DNA of 64,000 bases from assembly GCA_050185195.1 (NCBI GenBank), contig JBFWZQ010000009.1, positions 62,001-126,000 of the forward strand, written 5' to 3'. Below the pieces are notes generated by a model. That model ran no database searches. It was not told the origin of the DNA and saw only the letters and a program-made list of their open reading frames with translations. Source of the stretch: CADEFQ01 sp050185195. GTDB taxonomy: Bacteria > Pseudomonadota > Gammaproteobacteria > Steroidobacterales > Steroidobacteraceae. This document shows positions 18,327-24,815 of the stretch, piece by piece (position 1 is the stretch's first letter; every line of letters starts with the position of its first letter). A program made the translations under genes and the position numbers.

Positions 18327-19081
18327 CCTTCGCGGACCATTTCAGCGCGGTAGCCCGCGAGTACGCGGGCTTTCGGCCGTCCTACCCACCGGCGCTGTTC
18401 GATTGGCTCGCGGGACAGGCGCCCCCGCACGATCTCGCGTGGGACTGCGCGACGGGCAGCGGGCAGGCGGCGACGGATCTCGCCCGCTGTTTCGCGCGCG
18501 TCATCGCGACCGACGCGAGTGCCGCGCAGATCGCGCAGTCCGTCCCGCAGCGGGGCGTCGAGTATCGGGTCGCGCCCGCCGAAGCCTCGGGACTCGAGGC
18601 CGGCAGCGTCGACCTGATCGTCGTCGCGCAGGCCCTGCACTGGTTCGACCAGTCGCGCTTCAATGCCGAGGCGCGCCGCGTCCTGAAACCCGGCGGGGCC
18701 ATCGCCGAGTGGTGCTATGGCCTGACGACCGTGGACGGCGCTGCGGTCGACGATCTCGTGCAGCATTTCTACTCGGAGGTGGTCGGGCCGTACTGGCCGG
18801 CCGAGCGTGCACACATCGAGGCCGGCTATCGCGACCTGCCGTTCCCTTTCGAACCCGTTGCAGCACCGGCGTTCACGATGGCCGTCGCCTGGACACTCGC
18901 GCAGCTGACGGGCTACCTGCGCACGTGGTCCGCCACCGCCCGTTTCGTCGAGGCGCGCGGGCACGACCCGGTGCTCGCGCTCGAGCGGGACCTCGCGCTG
19001 CACTGGGGGCCGCCCGACGGGCCGCGGCGCGTCAGTTGGCCGCTGTCGCTGCGGGTGGGGCGGGCAGGGCGATGCGGATGA
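18323..19081 (+). CDS. class I SAM-dependent methyltransferase
   Basis: The 252-residue product starts DHFSAVAREYAGFRPSYP and contains the SAM-binding motif WDCATGSGQAA (about residues 39-49), an acidic residue after strand 2 (ATDAS) and a LHWFD segment after strand 4. That pattern is shared with a family of small-molecule methyltransferases that includes yeast Crg1-like enzymes. The methyl acceptor is unknown. The GTG start overlaps the DUF1428 stop (GTGA), so it is coupled to that gene and likely in the ECF42 regulon. The last 50 bases overlap the convergent beta-propeller gene. Confidence 0.82.
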   Translation: MTFADHFSAVAREYAGFRPSYPPALFDWLAGQAPPHDLAWDCATGSGQAATDLARCFARVIATDASAAQIAQSVPQRGVEYRVAPAEASGLEAGSVDLIVVAQALHWFDQSRFNAEARRVLKPGGAIAEWCYGLTTVDGAAVDDLVQHFYSEVVGPYWPAERAHIEAGYRDLPFPFEPVAAPAFTMAVAWTLAQLTGYLRTWSATARFVEARGHDPVLALERDLALHWGPPDGPRRVSWPLSLRVGRAGRCG

Positions 19082-20264
19082 CCTTGGGTGTCGCGGCGCT
19101 CTCGGGCCGCTCGAGCTCGCCCTTATCATTGAAGCGCGCGACCTGCGTCGTCGCGAGGACGAAGAAATCGTGGCCGACGATGGCGCCGGTCGTGGGCTCG
19201 TCGAACGCAGGATGGTGGTGCGATTGCAGCACCTCGACCCGCGTGATCGCCTTGCCATCCGCCGACAGGTGCATGCGGATGATGCGCGCGGGGTTCGTGA
19301 CGTTCTGCACGCCGAGCAGACTGTCCCCGTACACGTAGAGGCCGTCGATGGCGGCGACCGTGTCGCCCGCCGGTATCGTCATGCGCTCGAACGTGCCCGT
19401 GGCCGTGTCGACGCGCGCGACGCCGGTCGTATGGGCGATGTAGAGCGCCGCGCCGTCGGCGGACACCGCCAGTCCATTACTGCCGCGCACCTGGCCTGTC
19501 GGCGCGAACGCTGCGACCGCATCGCCCCGGATGCGCCACACGGCGCCCGACGCGGAATCGCTCGCGTAGCGATCGCCGTTCGGCGCCACCGCGACGTCGT
19601 TCAACTGCTCCGCGCCGGGCACCGGCACCGCGGCGATCCTGCGCCCCGTGCGCAGGTCGTAGCTGACGACCTCGTTGCGGCGCGGCGCGCGCCCGGCGGC
19701 AGTGAGGGCGCTCGTGCTGACGGCATGCAGCAGGTGTCGTTTCGCATCCACGGCGAGGCCGAGGACGTGCTGCAGCCCGTCTTCGGGGCGTGAGAACGGC
19801 GCCACCTTGCCCCTCATGTCCACGCCCACGATGCGATGCTGCGTGATGCTGCCGAGGAAGAAACGCTTCGACTCCGGATCCCATGCGATGCCTTCCGGGA
19901 TGAACGTGCGGTCGGCGATTTCGAAAGCGATGGGCGCGTCCGCGACCCTCGGCAGCTTCGCCTCGAGTTTCGCATGGACCGCCTGGTAACCCGTGTCCTG
20001 CGAGAGCGCCTCGAAGCCCATGAAAGGGGCGGGGAGGAAGCCCGTGCCGAGGCTCGACAGTTTCTCGAGGCTTGCGATTGCTTCGTCCTTGTCTCCTGCG
20101 CGGGCCTGGAAAGCCGCGAGGTAGTAGTACAACGTCGGCTCGTTCGGACGTTCGACGAGCAAGCGCTGCAGGCTGGCGATCGTCGAGCGCGCGCTGTCGG
20201 TCTGCGCGTAGGCAGGCGTGAGCACGAAGGCGAGGGCGAGGGCGGCGAGGTGGCGGGGTTTCAT
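19032..20264 (-). CDS. exported beta-propeller (SMP-30/NHL-like) protein with TPR-like N-terminus
   Basis: This is a 410-residue exported protein. A signal peptide (residues 1-20, ending PAYAQ) is followed by a short helical repeat segment (about 24-65, including LYYYLAAFQARAGDKDEA, TPR-like) and then a six-bladed propeller with recurring IPEGIAWDPES, LNDVAVAPNGDRY and SNGLAVSADGAALY units. Related proteins are gluconolactonase-like or act as periplasmic binding scaffolds. No catalytic set is clear, so I do not assign a reaction. I chose the ATG at 20264 for the signal peptide; it overlaps the stop of the LAGLIDADG gene. Its 3' end overlaps the methyltransferase gene. Confidence 0.75.
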   Translation of the reverse strand: MKPRHLAALALAFVLTPAYAQTDSARSTIASLQRLLVERPNEPTLYYYLAAFQARAGDKDEAIASLEKLSSLGTGFLPAPFMGFEALSQDTGYQAVHAKLEAKLPRVADAPIAFEIADRTFIPEGIAWDPESKRFFLGSITQHRIVGVDMRGKVAPFSRPEDGLQHVLGLAVDAKRHLLHAVSTSALTAAGRAPRRNEVVSYDLRTGRRIAAVPVPGAEQLNDVAVAPNGDRYASDSASGAVWRIRGDAVAAFAPTGQVRGSNGLAVSADGAALYIAHTTGVARVDTATGTFERMTIPAGDTVAAIDGLYVYGDSLLGVQNVTNPARIIRMHLSADGKAITRVEVLQSHHHPAFDEPTTGAIVGHDFFVLATTQVARFNDKGELERPESAATPKVIRIALPAPPAATAAN

Positions 20265-20758
20265 GGTGCGGGCGGCCCTGGGGTCGCCGGGTTTGCACGC
20301 CCGTCGGCGCTTTTTCGCGACATGCGAGGTGTCAAACTGAGCAACTGTATTTCGAATCGAGTACGCGCCTTGCGGAGACCGGTCGTATATTTGCCGTTTC
20401 GCGGCGTCAGCAGGACGTATTGGCTCAAGGCCAGCGATGTCCGGTCGCGCTTGTATGAACGCATCCACGGATGGCACTGGCGAAGTATGCCGAGTGCCTG
20501 TCTACCCCAAACGGCCCAAGTGAACGCTGGCGAATGGCGTGCCGAGGAGCACTTTCTTCGTGAAATATGCCCGACTCCGGTTGCACGCTTCGCGAATTCG
20601 AGAAGGTCTTGCCCGGTGTTGCAGATGGACAAGCAGATTCGCCGGTTTTCGCGACTATGGCGGCGCACGAGAGTTACCGTGCCTTCGCCGTCGATTAGGC
20701 CTGCCAGATACGCTGCATCGGTGACAGCCATTGCGCGCACACATGTCATTTTATCCAT
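20261..20758 (-). CDS. free-standing LAGLIDADG homing endonuclease
   Basis: A 165-residue protein with a single LAGLIDADG motif, AYLAGLIDGEGTV, at about residues 16-28. The conserved acidic residue is Asp in LIDGEG. A basic, Arg/Lys-rich body and a following FAKRATGVGHISRR segment fit the family. Single-motif members act as homodimers that cut long, specific DNA sites and thereby spread introns or themselves. The gene is not inside the neighbouring tmRNA intron: it lies about 100 bp beyond the tmRNA 3' end, on the same strand. Its base composition looks more AT-rich than its neighbours, consistent with transfer. ATGs at 20758, 20749 and 20731 are possible starts, none with a clear ribosome-binding site. 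Its stop overlaps the start of the propeller gene. Confidence 0.82.
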   Translation of the reverse strand: MDKMTCVRAMAVTDAAYLAGLIDGEGTVTLVRRHSRENRRICLSICNTGQDLLEFAKRATGVGHISRRKCSSARHSPAFTWAVWGRQALGILRQCHPWMRSYKRDRTSLALSQYVLLTPRNGKYTTGLRKARTRFEIQLLSLTPRMSRKSADGRANPATPGPPAP

Positions 20759-20820
20759 GCGGCACTGATAGCACGATTCGACCGACGTACGCAGCCTGTC
20801 AATCCGGGTAACGTGGCCCG

Positions 20821-20848
20821 CCTTCCCCGGCCCTGTGGCCGGGGAAGG
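20821..20848 (-). terminator. strong hairpin just after tmRNA 3' end
   Basis: A perfect 12-bp stem (CCTTCCCCGGCC / GGCCGGGGAAGG) closes a 4-base loop and begins eight bases past the encoded CCA of tmRNA. No T-run follows on the minus strand, so it may be a weak terminator or a 3'-processing or stability element for the tmRNA precursor. Confidence 0.55.
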
Positions 20849-20873
20849 ACTTCGGTTGGTGGAGGCGGGGGGA

Positions 20874-21181
20874 CAGCTGATCCACTGCTTTCGCAGCGGG
20901 CTGGACTATGCCTTCATCCTGCAGCCGCAAGGCCGTGCAACAGGATGCGGAGCGTGTTATCCGCCGCGCCTCATCCAGCGCTGCGAATCCTGGGGCTCAC
21001 TCCAGGCCTTGTGGGACCTTCAGCGAGTCCATGAGTCTCTACAGGGCAGCCCTGAGGTTGGCCCTCTTGCTACCCCTCGGCGTTGCCGTGGTGCGCTCGC
21101 CCTGCGAGCCGATCGCACCGACGGGTTCACCGATGTGAGCTCCGTTTTCGATCCGGCCCTCACGAGCCGGCGCGACCATCG
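20874..21181 (-). ncRNA. group I intron in tmRNA T-loop, no internal ORF
   Basis: The intron starts after the exon ending TTCGAT and ends in G (20874) before the exon TCCCCC, the U-before/G-last rule of group I introns. A short P1 can form between exon CGAT and intron GTCG with a U-G pair at the splice site. The P7 strands are visible as AGAGACTCAT (21031-21040) and CATAGTCCAG (20901-20910); they pair as GACT with AGTC plus a G-C pair across a bulged A, the guanosine-binding site. The AGAGACTCATGG segment closely resembles that of bacterial tRNA-Leu introns (subgroup IC3). A hairpin with a GAAA tetraloop (20882-20899) fits P9. The intron has no reading frame for a homing enzyme. Confidence 0.85.
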
Positions 21182-21397
21182 ATCGAACCCCCGTCCGCAA
21201 GTCCTAGACTCCAGGATCTACGTACGTAGCTCTCTCTTTGTTTTCTCGCCTCACGCTACCCGAGGAGCAGGGAAGACGCTCGGCCAGCAGACGGTGTCTC
21301 TTAGCAAGTCCACCCCGTCGCACGGTGAACCGCGATCCTGTGAGCGCGTCCCCTGGTTCACCGGCACAGGCACCGAGTGGTCAGAGGTTAGGCGGGG

Positions 21398-21430
21398 TTA
21401 AGCCGCCAGAGCGTAGTTGTCGTCGTTGGC
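21398..21430 (-). other. tmRNA tag-peptide reading frame (ANDDNYALAA)
   Basis: Ten codons read ANDDNYALAA followed by TAA. With the alanine carried by the tmRNA, the tag would be AANDDNYALAA. This differs from the E. coli tag only by Asp for Glu, and it ends in the ALAA recognised by ClpXP-type proteases. The frame lies entirely in the 5' exon. Confidence 0.92.
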
Positions 21431-21534
21431 AACTAAGTTTTGCACAGTGATTAACGAGGGCCATGCGCCTCGGTACGCCCCTGAAGGTTCGCAACCCACG
21501 TCGAAACCGGTCGCCCCCATACAGGTACCCCTGA

Positions 21535-21540
21535 AGTATA
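21535..21540 (-). promoter_or_regulatory. probable -10 box of ssrA
   Basis: TATACT on the minus strand lies 16 bases before the mature tmRNA 5' end, so transcription would begin about nine bases upstream of the RNase P-processed end. No convincing -35 box is visible. It sits between the end of the PanE-like gene and ssrA. Confidence 0.4.
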
Positions 21541-21556
21541 GCCCATCGGGCCCGTT

Positions 21557-22537
21557 TCAAGGCCCGGGCGCGCGTCGCCCTGGATCGAGCGCAGCGACGA
21601 GGCGATAGAACGCTTCCAGCACGGGCAGTTCGATGCCCAGCGCCGCGGCCCTCGTGACGGCATAGCCCAACGTTTCGTGCACTTCGAGCGGGCGGCCACG
21701 GTCGATGTCCTGCAGCGACGACATGCGATGGCCGGGCGCCGTGGTTCGATAGCGCTCACCCACGGCCCGGACCATCGCGAGGGCCTCGTCGTCGGTGCTG
21801 CGCGCCAGGCTCGCGACCGGCAGCACCGATTCGTCGGTGATTGCGATCCCGATGGCCTGCGCGAGGCGCGCCGTTTCACGCACGAGGCGCACGATCACGG
21901 ACGCCGTATCCGGATCGGCGAGGAACTGCCAGGTGGGCAGGCGTGTCGTCACCGATACGGCCATGAGCCCGGTCCACGCACAGAACTTGGACCATTCGCG
22001 CGACAGCACGTCTGGGGCAACCACGCAGCGCACGCCGGCGGCGTCGATCTCGCGCGCGATGCGGCGCGTGCGCTCGCTGGTGCCGGCGGGCAGCTCGCCG
22101 ACGACCACGTTGACGTTGCGAGTGAACAGCACCTCGCCACCCGCAAGCAATTCAGCGCTGGTATCGGCGAGGGCGCCGAGCACGTGCGCCGTTCCGAAGG
22201 CCTGCGCGAGCGCGTCGTTCTTGCCGGGCCCATTCTGGATCGAGAACACCGTGTCGAAAGTGGCGTGTCGAAGTGCAGCCAGCGCAGCCGCCGTGCCCGG
22301 CGTCTTGGTGGCGACGACCAGGACTCGCGCCGATGCGAGGGTCGCCGGGTCGCGCAGGACGGGCACGGGTAATACGAAGTCGGCGAGTCCGCGGATCACG
22401 AGCCCGTCGCGTTCGACCTGCGCGGCCCGCTCGCCGCGCGCGAGCAGCGCGACCGCGTGACCCGCGCGCGCCAGGTGGGCGGCGAGCACCGAGCCGATCG
22501 CGCCTGCGCCGAGGATGGCGTAGTCGGCGCGTTCCAC
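21557..22537 (-). CDS. 2-dehydropantoate 2-reductase family protein (PanE-like)
   Basis: PanE-type enzymes reduce ketopantoate to pantoate with NADPH for coenzyme A synthesis. The 326-residue product starts with a Rossmann fold (AILGAGAIGSVLAAHL, about residues 6-21). It has Lys in VATKTPGT near residue 72, Asn in SIQNGPG near 98 and a REWSKFCAW segment near 180 that matches the active-site Lys region, followed by the helical C-terminal domain. Many relatives act on other 2-oxo acids, so the substrate is not certain. The GTG at 22537 begins two bases after the smpB stop, so the two are in one operon. The tmRNA gene follows 38 bases downstream. Confidence 0.78.
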   Translation of the reverse strand: MERADYAILGAGAIGSVLAAHLARAGHAVALLARGERAAQVERDGLVIRGLADFVLPVPVLRDPATLASARVLVVATKTPGTAAALAALRHATFDTVFSIQNGPGKNDALAQAFGTAHVLGALADTSAELLAGGEVLFTRNVNVVVGELPAGTSERTRRIAREIDAAGVRCVVAPDVLSREWSKFCAWTGLMAVSVTTRLPTWQFLADPDTASVIVRLVRETARLAQAIGIAITDESVLPVASLARSTDDEALAMVRAVGERYRTTAPGHRMSSLQDIDRGRPLEVHETLGYAVTRAAALGIELPVLEAFYRLVAALDPGRRAPGP

Positions 22538-22539
22538 GG

Positions 22540-23004
22540 TCAGCCCCGCTTCATGAACCGCGCCTTGTCGCGCTTCCAGTCGCGATCCTTCTCGGTCGCG
22601 CGCTTGTCGTGCTGCTTCTTGCCCTTCGCGAGGCCGATGTCGAGCTTCGCGCGGCCCGCCTTCCAGTGCAGGTCGAGCGGCACGATCGTGTAGCCACGCC
22701 GTTCGACGGCGCCGACCAGGTGGTCGATCTCGCCGCGCGAGAGCAGCAGCTTTCGCGTGCGGGTGGGGTCGGCGTGCACGTGGGTCGAGGTCGTGTTGAG
22801 CGGCGTCACGTGGGCGCCGATCAGGAAAGCCTCGCCGTTTCGCAGGTACACGTAGGCCTCGGTGAGGTTCGCGCGCCCCGCGCGCATCGACTTGACCTCC
22901 CAGCCCTGGAGCGAAAGGCCCGCCTCGTAGCGGTCCTCGATGAAATAGTCGAAGCGCGCCTTGCGGTTCTCGGCGATCGGCTTGTCGGTCTTTTCCTTTG
23001 CCAC
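22540..23004 (-). CDS. smpB: SsrA-binding protein SmpB
   Basis: SmpB binds the tRNA-like domain of tmRNA and delivers it to stalled ribosomes. The 154-residue product has the oligonucleotide-binding-fold core with typical segments IAENRKARFDYFIED, LQGWEVKSMRAG and DPTRTRKLLL, and the KKQHDKR tail that occupies the empty mRNA channel. I chose the GTG at 23004 because the protein then begins AKEKTDKPIAENRKA, aligning with known SmpB starts; the longer frame adds unrelated residues. It is divergent from ratA with only 23 bp between them and is cotranscribed with the PanE-like gene. Its RNA partner ssrA is one gene away. Confidence 0.95.
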   Translation of the reverse strand: MAKEKTDKPIAENRKARFDYFIEDRYEAGLSLQGWEVKSMRAGRANLTEAYVYLRNGEAFLIGAHVTPLNTTSTHVHADPTRTRKLLLSRGEIDHLVGAVERRGYTIVPLDLHWKAGRAKLDIGLAKGKKQHDKRATEKDRDWKRDKARFMKRG

Positions 23005-23027
23005 GCCGTATTGTAGACAATTGCGCC

Positions 23028-23459
23028 ATGCGGGAACTGACACGCTCGGCGCTCATCGGCAAATCGCCCGACCTGATCTACGCGCTGATCAACGACATCG
23101 AGGCCTATCCACTGTTCGTGCCCGGGTGCACGCGCGCCGTGGTCGAATCGCGCAGCGAACGCGAGATCGTCGCCACGCTCGGCGTGCGGCGCGGGCCGCT
23201 GGCCACCGAGTTCACGACCCGCAACACGCTCGACCCGGGGCGCAGCGTCGCGATGGAACACCTGCGCGGACCCTTCAAGACGCTGCACGGTCTCTGGACG
23301 CTGGTGCCGATCGGCGACGCAGGTACCCGCATCGAGCTCACGCTGCGCTTCGAGTTCGCGAACCGGCTGACGGCGGCCGTGTTCGAGCCGCTGTTCGAGG
23401 AGGCGGCCGGTTCGCTGGTCGATGCCTTCGTCGCGCGGGCCCGCACGGTGGCGGGATGA
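23028..23459 (+). CDS. ratA: RatA/COQ10-like START-domain protein
   Basis: This 143-residue member of the polyketide-cyclase/START family begins MRELTRSALIGKSPDLIYAL and contains YPLFVPGCTRAVVE and the FANRLTAAVFEPLFEE helix. In E. coli RatA was described as a toxin that blocks 70S ribosome assembly; homologues such as mitochondrial COQ10 bind ubiquinone, and a lipid-carrier role is as likely. The ATG at 23028 is preferred over an earlier in-frame ATG that would lie within the smpB start region. It overlaps rnfH by 4 bp. Confidence 0.88.
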   Translation: MRELTRSALIGKSPDLIYALINDIEAYPLFVPGCTRAVVESRSEREIVATLGVRRGPLATEFTTRNTLDPGRSVAMEHLRGPFKTLHGLWTLVPIGDAGTRIELTLRFEFANRLTAAVFEPLFEEAAGSLVDAFVARARTVAG

Positions 23460-23761
23460 GTGGCGACGGCGTGAAGCGCTGCACGGTCGCCTACGCGCTT
23501 CCCGACATGCAGTGGCTCTGGCCGCTCGAGCTGCCGCCAGGGGCGACAGTGGCCGATGCGATCGCAGCAGCGCGCCTACTGGCGGCCGACGGACCCGATA
23601 TACCCTGGGACAATGCTGCGGTCGGCATTTTCGGGGCGGTGTGCGACCGGGCGCGCGTGGTCGCCGAGGGCGACCGGATCGAGATCTACCGGCCGCTCAC
23701 CGTGGACCCGCGTGCGGCGCGCAGGGAGCGTGTGGCGGGCGCGAAGCGCGGCCGGCAATAG
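23456..23761 (+). CDS. rnfH: RnfH family ubiquitin-fold protein
   Basis: A 101-residue small protein of the RnfH (formerly RatB/YfjF) family with a beta-grasp fold. Conserved features are VAYALPDMQWLWPLELPPGATV at the N-terminus, VGIFG in the middle and DRIEIYRPLTVDPRAARRER near the end. Its biochemical role is unclear; it is not a toxin partner by strict evidence. It starts within the ratA stop codon (ATGA), the conserved ratA-rnfH arrangement of Gammaproteobacteria and Betaproteobacteria. A REP-like inverted repeat begins at its stop codon. Confidence 0.88.
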   Translation: MSGDGVKRCTVAYALPDMQWLWPLELPPGATVADAIAAARLLAADGPDIPWDNAAVGIFGAVCDRARVVAEGDRIEIYRPLTVDPRAARRERVAGAKRGRQ

Positions 23762-23910
23762 GCGACGGGCAGCGGGCGACGGGCCAGCAAGCGTTCGTTT
23801 GGTTCGTTGGGTGACCGCAGGTCGTTGGCCACGGTTCATGCGGTGCGCAGGCGCACAAGCTTGGCGGCGGAGCGCCTCTGGCCCGTGGCCCGCCGCCCGT
23901 CGCCCGCTGC
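23761..23910. repeat. REP-like long inverted repeat, copy 2
   Basis: The left arm (23761-23787) consists of GGGC-based units ending in GGGCCAG, and the right arm (23876-23910) begins CTCTGGCCC and continues with the complementary units. They flank about 90 bases that contain smaller hairpins. The layout matches the element at 15200-15294. A further short hairpin (GCGGCGC/GCGCCGC, 23913-23929) lies between it and the end of bamE and may act as a bidirectional terminator. Confidence 0.55.
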
Positions 23911-23932
23911 TCGCGGCGCGTAGCGCCGCGCG

Positions 23933-24340
23933 TTACGCCTGCGGCTCGGCGACCGGCGCTGCCGGCGTTGCCGCGGGCGTCGGCGCCGGCGTCGTCGGCA
24001 CTTCGACCGGCGCGGCCACGTTCACCTTTTCGACGCGTGCGACCTTGTCATCCTCGAACCAGATGGAAAGGCGGCGCTTCTCGGGGGCCTTGATGCGGCC
24101 CCGCTTCAGGAAGTACAGGTAGTCCCAGCGGCTTTCGTTGAACGCGTCGGGCACCATGGGCGTGCCGAGGAGGTAGCGCACCTGGCTGCGCGTCATGCCT
24201 TCTTTCAGCTGCGCGACGGCGTTCGGGTCGAGGTAGTTGCCCTGCTGGATGTTCATCCGGTAGACGCAGCCTGCCGTGAGGCCGGCGACGATGAGGGCGA
24301 GCGCGGCGAGCCGCACGATTCGGTTCAAGGGTGGTTGCAT
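23933..24340 (-). CDS. bamE: outer-membrane assembly lipoprotein BamE (OmlA/SmpA)
   Basis: BamE is a small lipoprotein of the BAM complex that inserts beta-barrel proteins into the outer membrane. The 135-residue product has a lipoprotein signal ending LTAGC (Cys25) and the family core: IQQGNYLD, LKEGMTRSQVRYLLGTPMV and ESRWDYLYFLKRG. The C-terminal tail is an Ala/Pro/Thr-rich low-complexity stretch of about 28 residues ending PVAEPQA, probably a disordered linker. I chose the ATG at 24340 for the signal peptide. It is divergent from fur, as in many Gammaproteobacteria. Confidence 0.92.
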   Translation of the reverse strand: MQPPLNRIVRLAALALIVAGLTAGCVYRMNIQQGNYLDPNAVAQLKEGMTRSQVRYLLGTPMVPDAFNESRWDYLYFLKRGRIKAPEKRRLSIWFEDDKVARVEKVNVAAPVEVPTTPAPTPAATPAAPVAEPQA

Positions 24341-24389
24341 GGTGGGGATATGGGGGATAATCGCGCAATCATAACCGGGAGCGCTTGAT

Positions 24390-24815
24390 TTGGAAGGTAA
24401 AGATCTGCGCAAGGCCGGCCTCAAGGTCACCTTGCCCCGCCTCAAGATCCTCGAGATCCTCGAGAATGGCCCGACGCGGCACCAGAGCGCGGAAGCGATC
24501 TACAAGCAGCTGCTCGAGTCGAACGAGGACATCGGGCTCGCGACCGTTTACCGCGTGCTCACGCAGTTCGAGGCGGCGGGGCTCGTCGTGCGGCATCATT
24601 TCGAGAACGGCATGGCCGTTTTCGAGCTGAACGAAGGCACGCATCACGACCATATCGTGTGCCTGGACTGCGGCAAGGTCGAAGAGTTCGTCGACAGCGG
24701 CATCGAGGAGCGGCAAACAGCGGCGGCGACCCGGCTCGGGTTCGAGATCCGTGACCACTCACTTATTCTTTACGGGCACTGCCGCCGCCCGAACTGCCCG
24801 TCGCGCAAGCCCTAG
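24390..24815 (+). CDS. fur: ferric uptake regulator Fur
   Basis: Fur is the iron-responsive repressor. The 141-residue product has the winged-helix DNA-binding domain (residues 1-80, with KVTLPRLKILEIL and GLATVYRVLTQFEAAGLV), a metal-binding hinge with HHFENG and ELNEGTHHDHIVC, and the Cys pair CLDC used for structural zinc. A further Cys pair near the end (GHCRRPNC) fits. The start is a TTG at 24390, giving the usual MEGKDLRKAGLKVT start, with GGGAG upstream. It is divergent from bamE. Its last 57 bases overlap the end of recN. Confidence 0.93.
   Translation: MEGKDLRKAGLKVTLPRLKILEILENGPTRHQSAEAIYKQLLESNEDIGLATVYRVLTQFEAAGLVVRHHFENGMAVFELNEGTHHDHIVCLDCGKVEEFVDSGIEERQTAAATRLGFEIRDHSLILYGHCRRPNCPSRKP

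Larger units (their letters stand above)
20857..21518 (-). ncRNA. ssrA: tmRNA gene interrupted by a group I intron in its T-loop
   Basis: tmRNA rescues stalled ribosomes: it enters as alanyl-tRNA and then serves as a short message that tags the incomplete protein for proteolysis. The 5' end GGGGGCGACCGGTTTCGACG (21518 down) and the 3' end CGCCTCC-ACCA (20867-20857) form the acceptor stem with one G-T pair. The tag frame is at 21398-21430. The T-stem is GGGGG (21188-21192) with CCCCC (20868-20872). After removal of the 308-nt intron (20874-21181) the T-loop becomes TTCGATT, the expected seven-base loop, and the mature RNA is 354 nt, close to the usual length. smpB is one gene upstream on the same strand. 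Confidence 0.93.

Noticed and set aside
20874..21181. Homing endonuclease encoded inside the intron
   Set aside because: Neither strand of the 308-nt intron has a LAGLIDADG, GIY-YIG or HNH motif; the LAGLIDADG gene lies outside it.
20835..21401. Plus-strand open frames across the tmRNA gene
   Set aside because: The sequence is explained by tmRNA exons and a group I intron on the minus strand; the peptides show no protein-like features.
23028..23761. RatA-RatB as a toxin-antitoxin pair
   Set aside because: The genes match the ratA-rnfH core pair, but the partner has no shown antitoxin role and RatA resembles ubiquinone-binding COQ10 proteins, so I did not call a toxin-antitoxin system.
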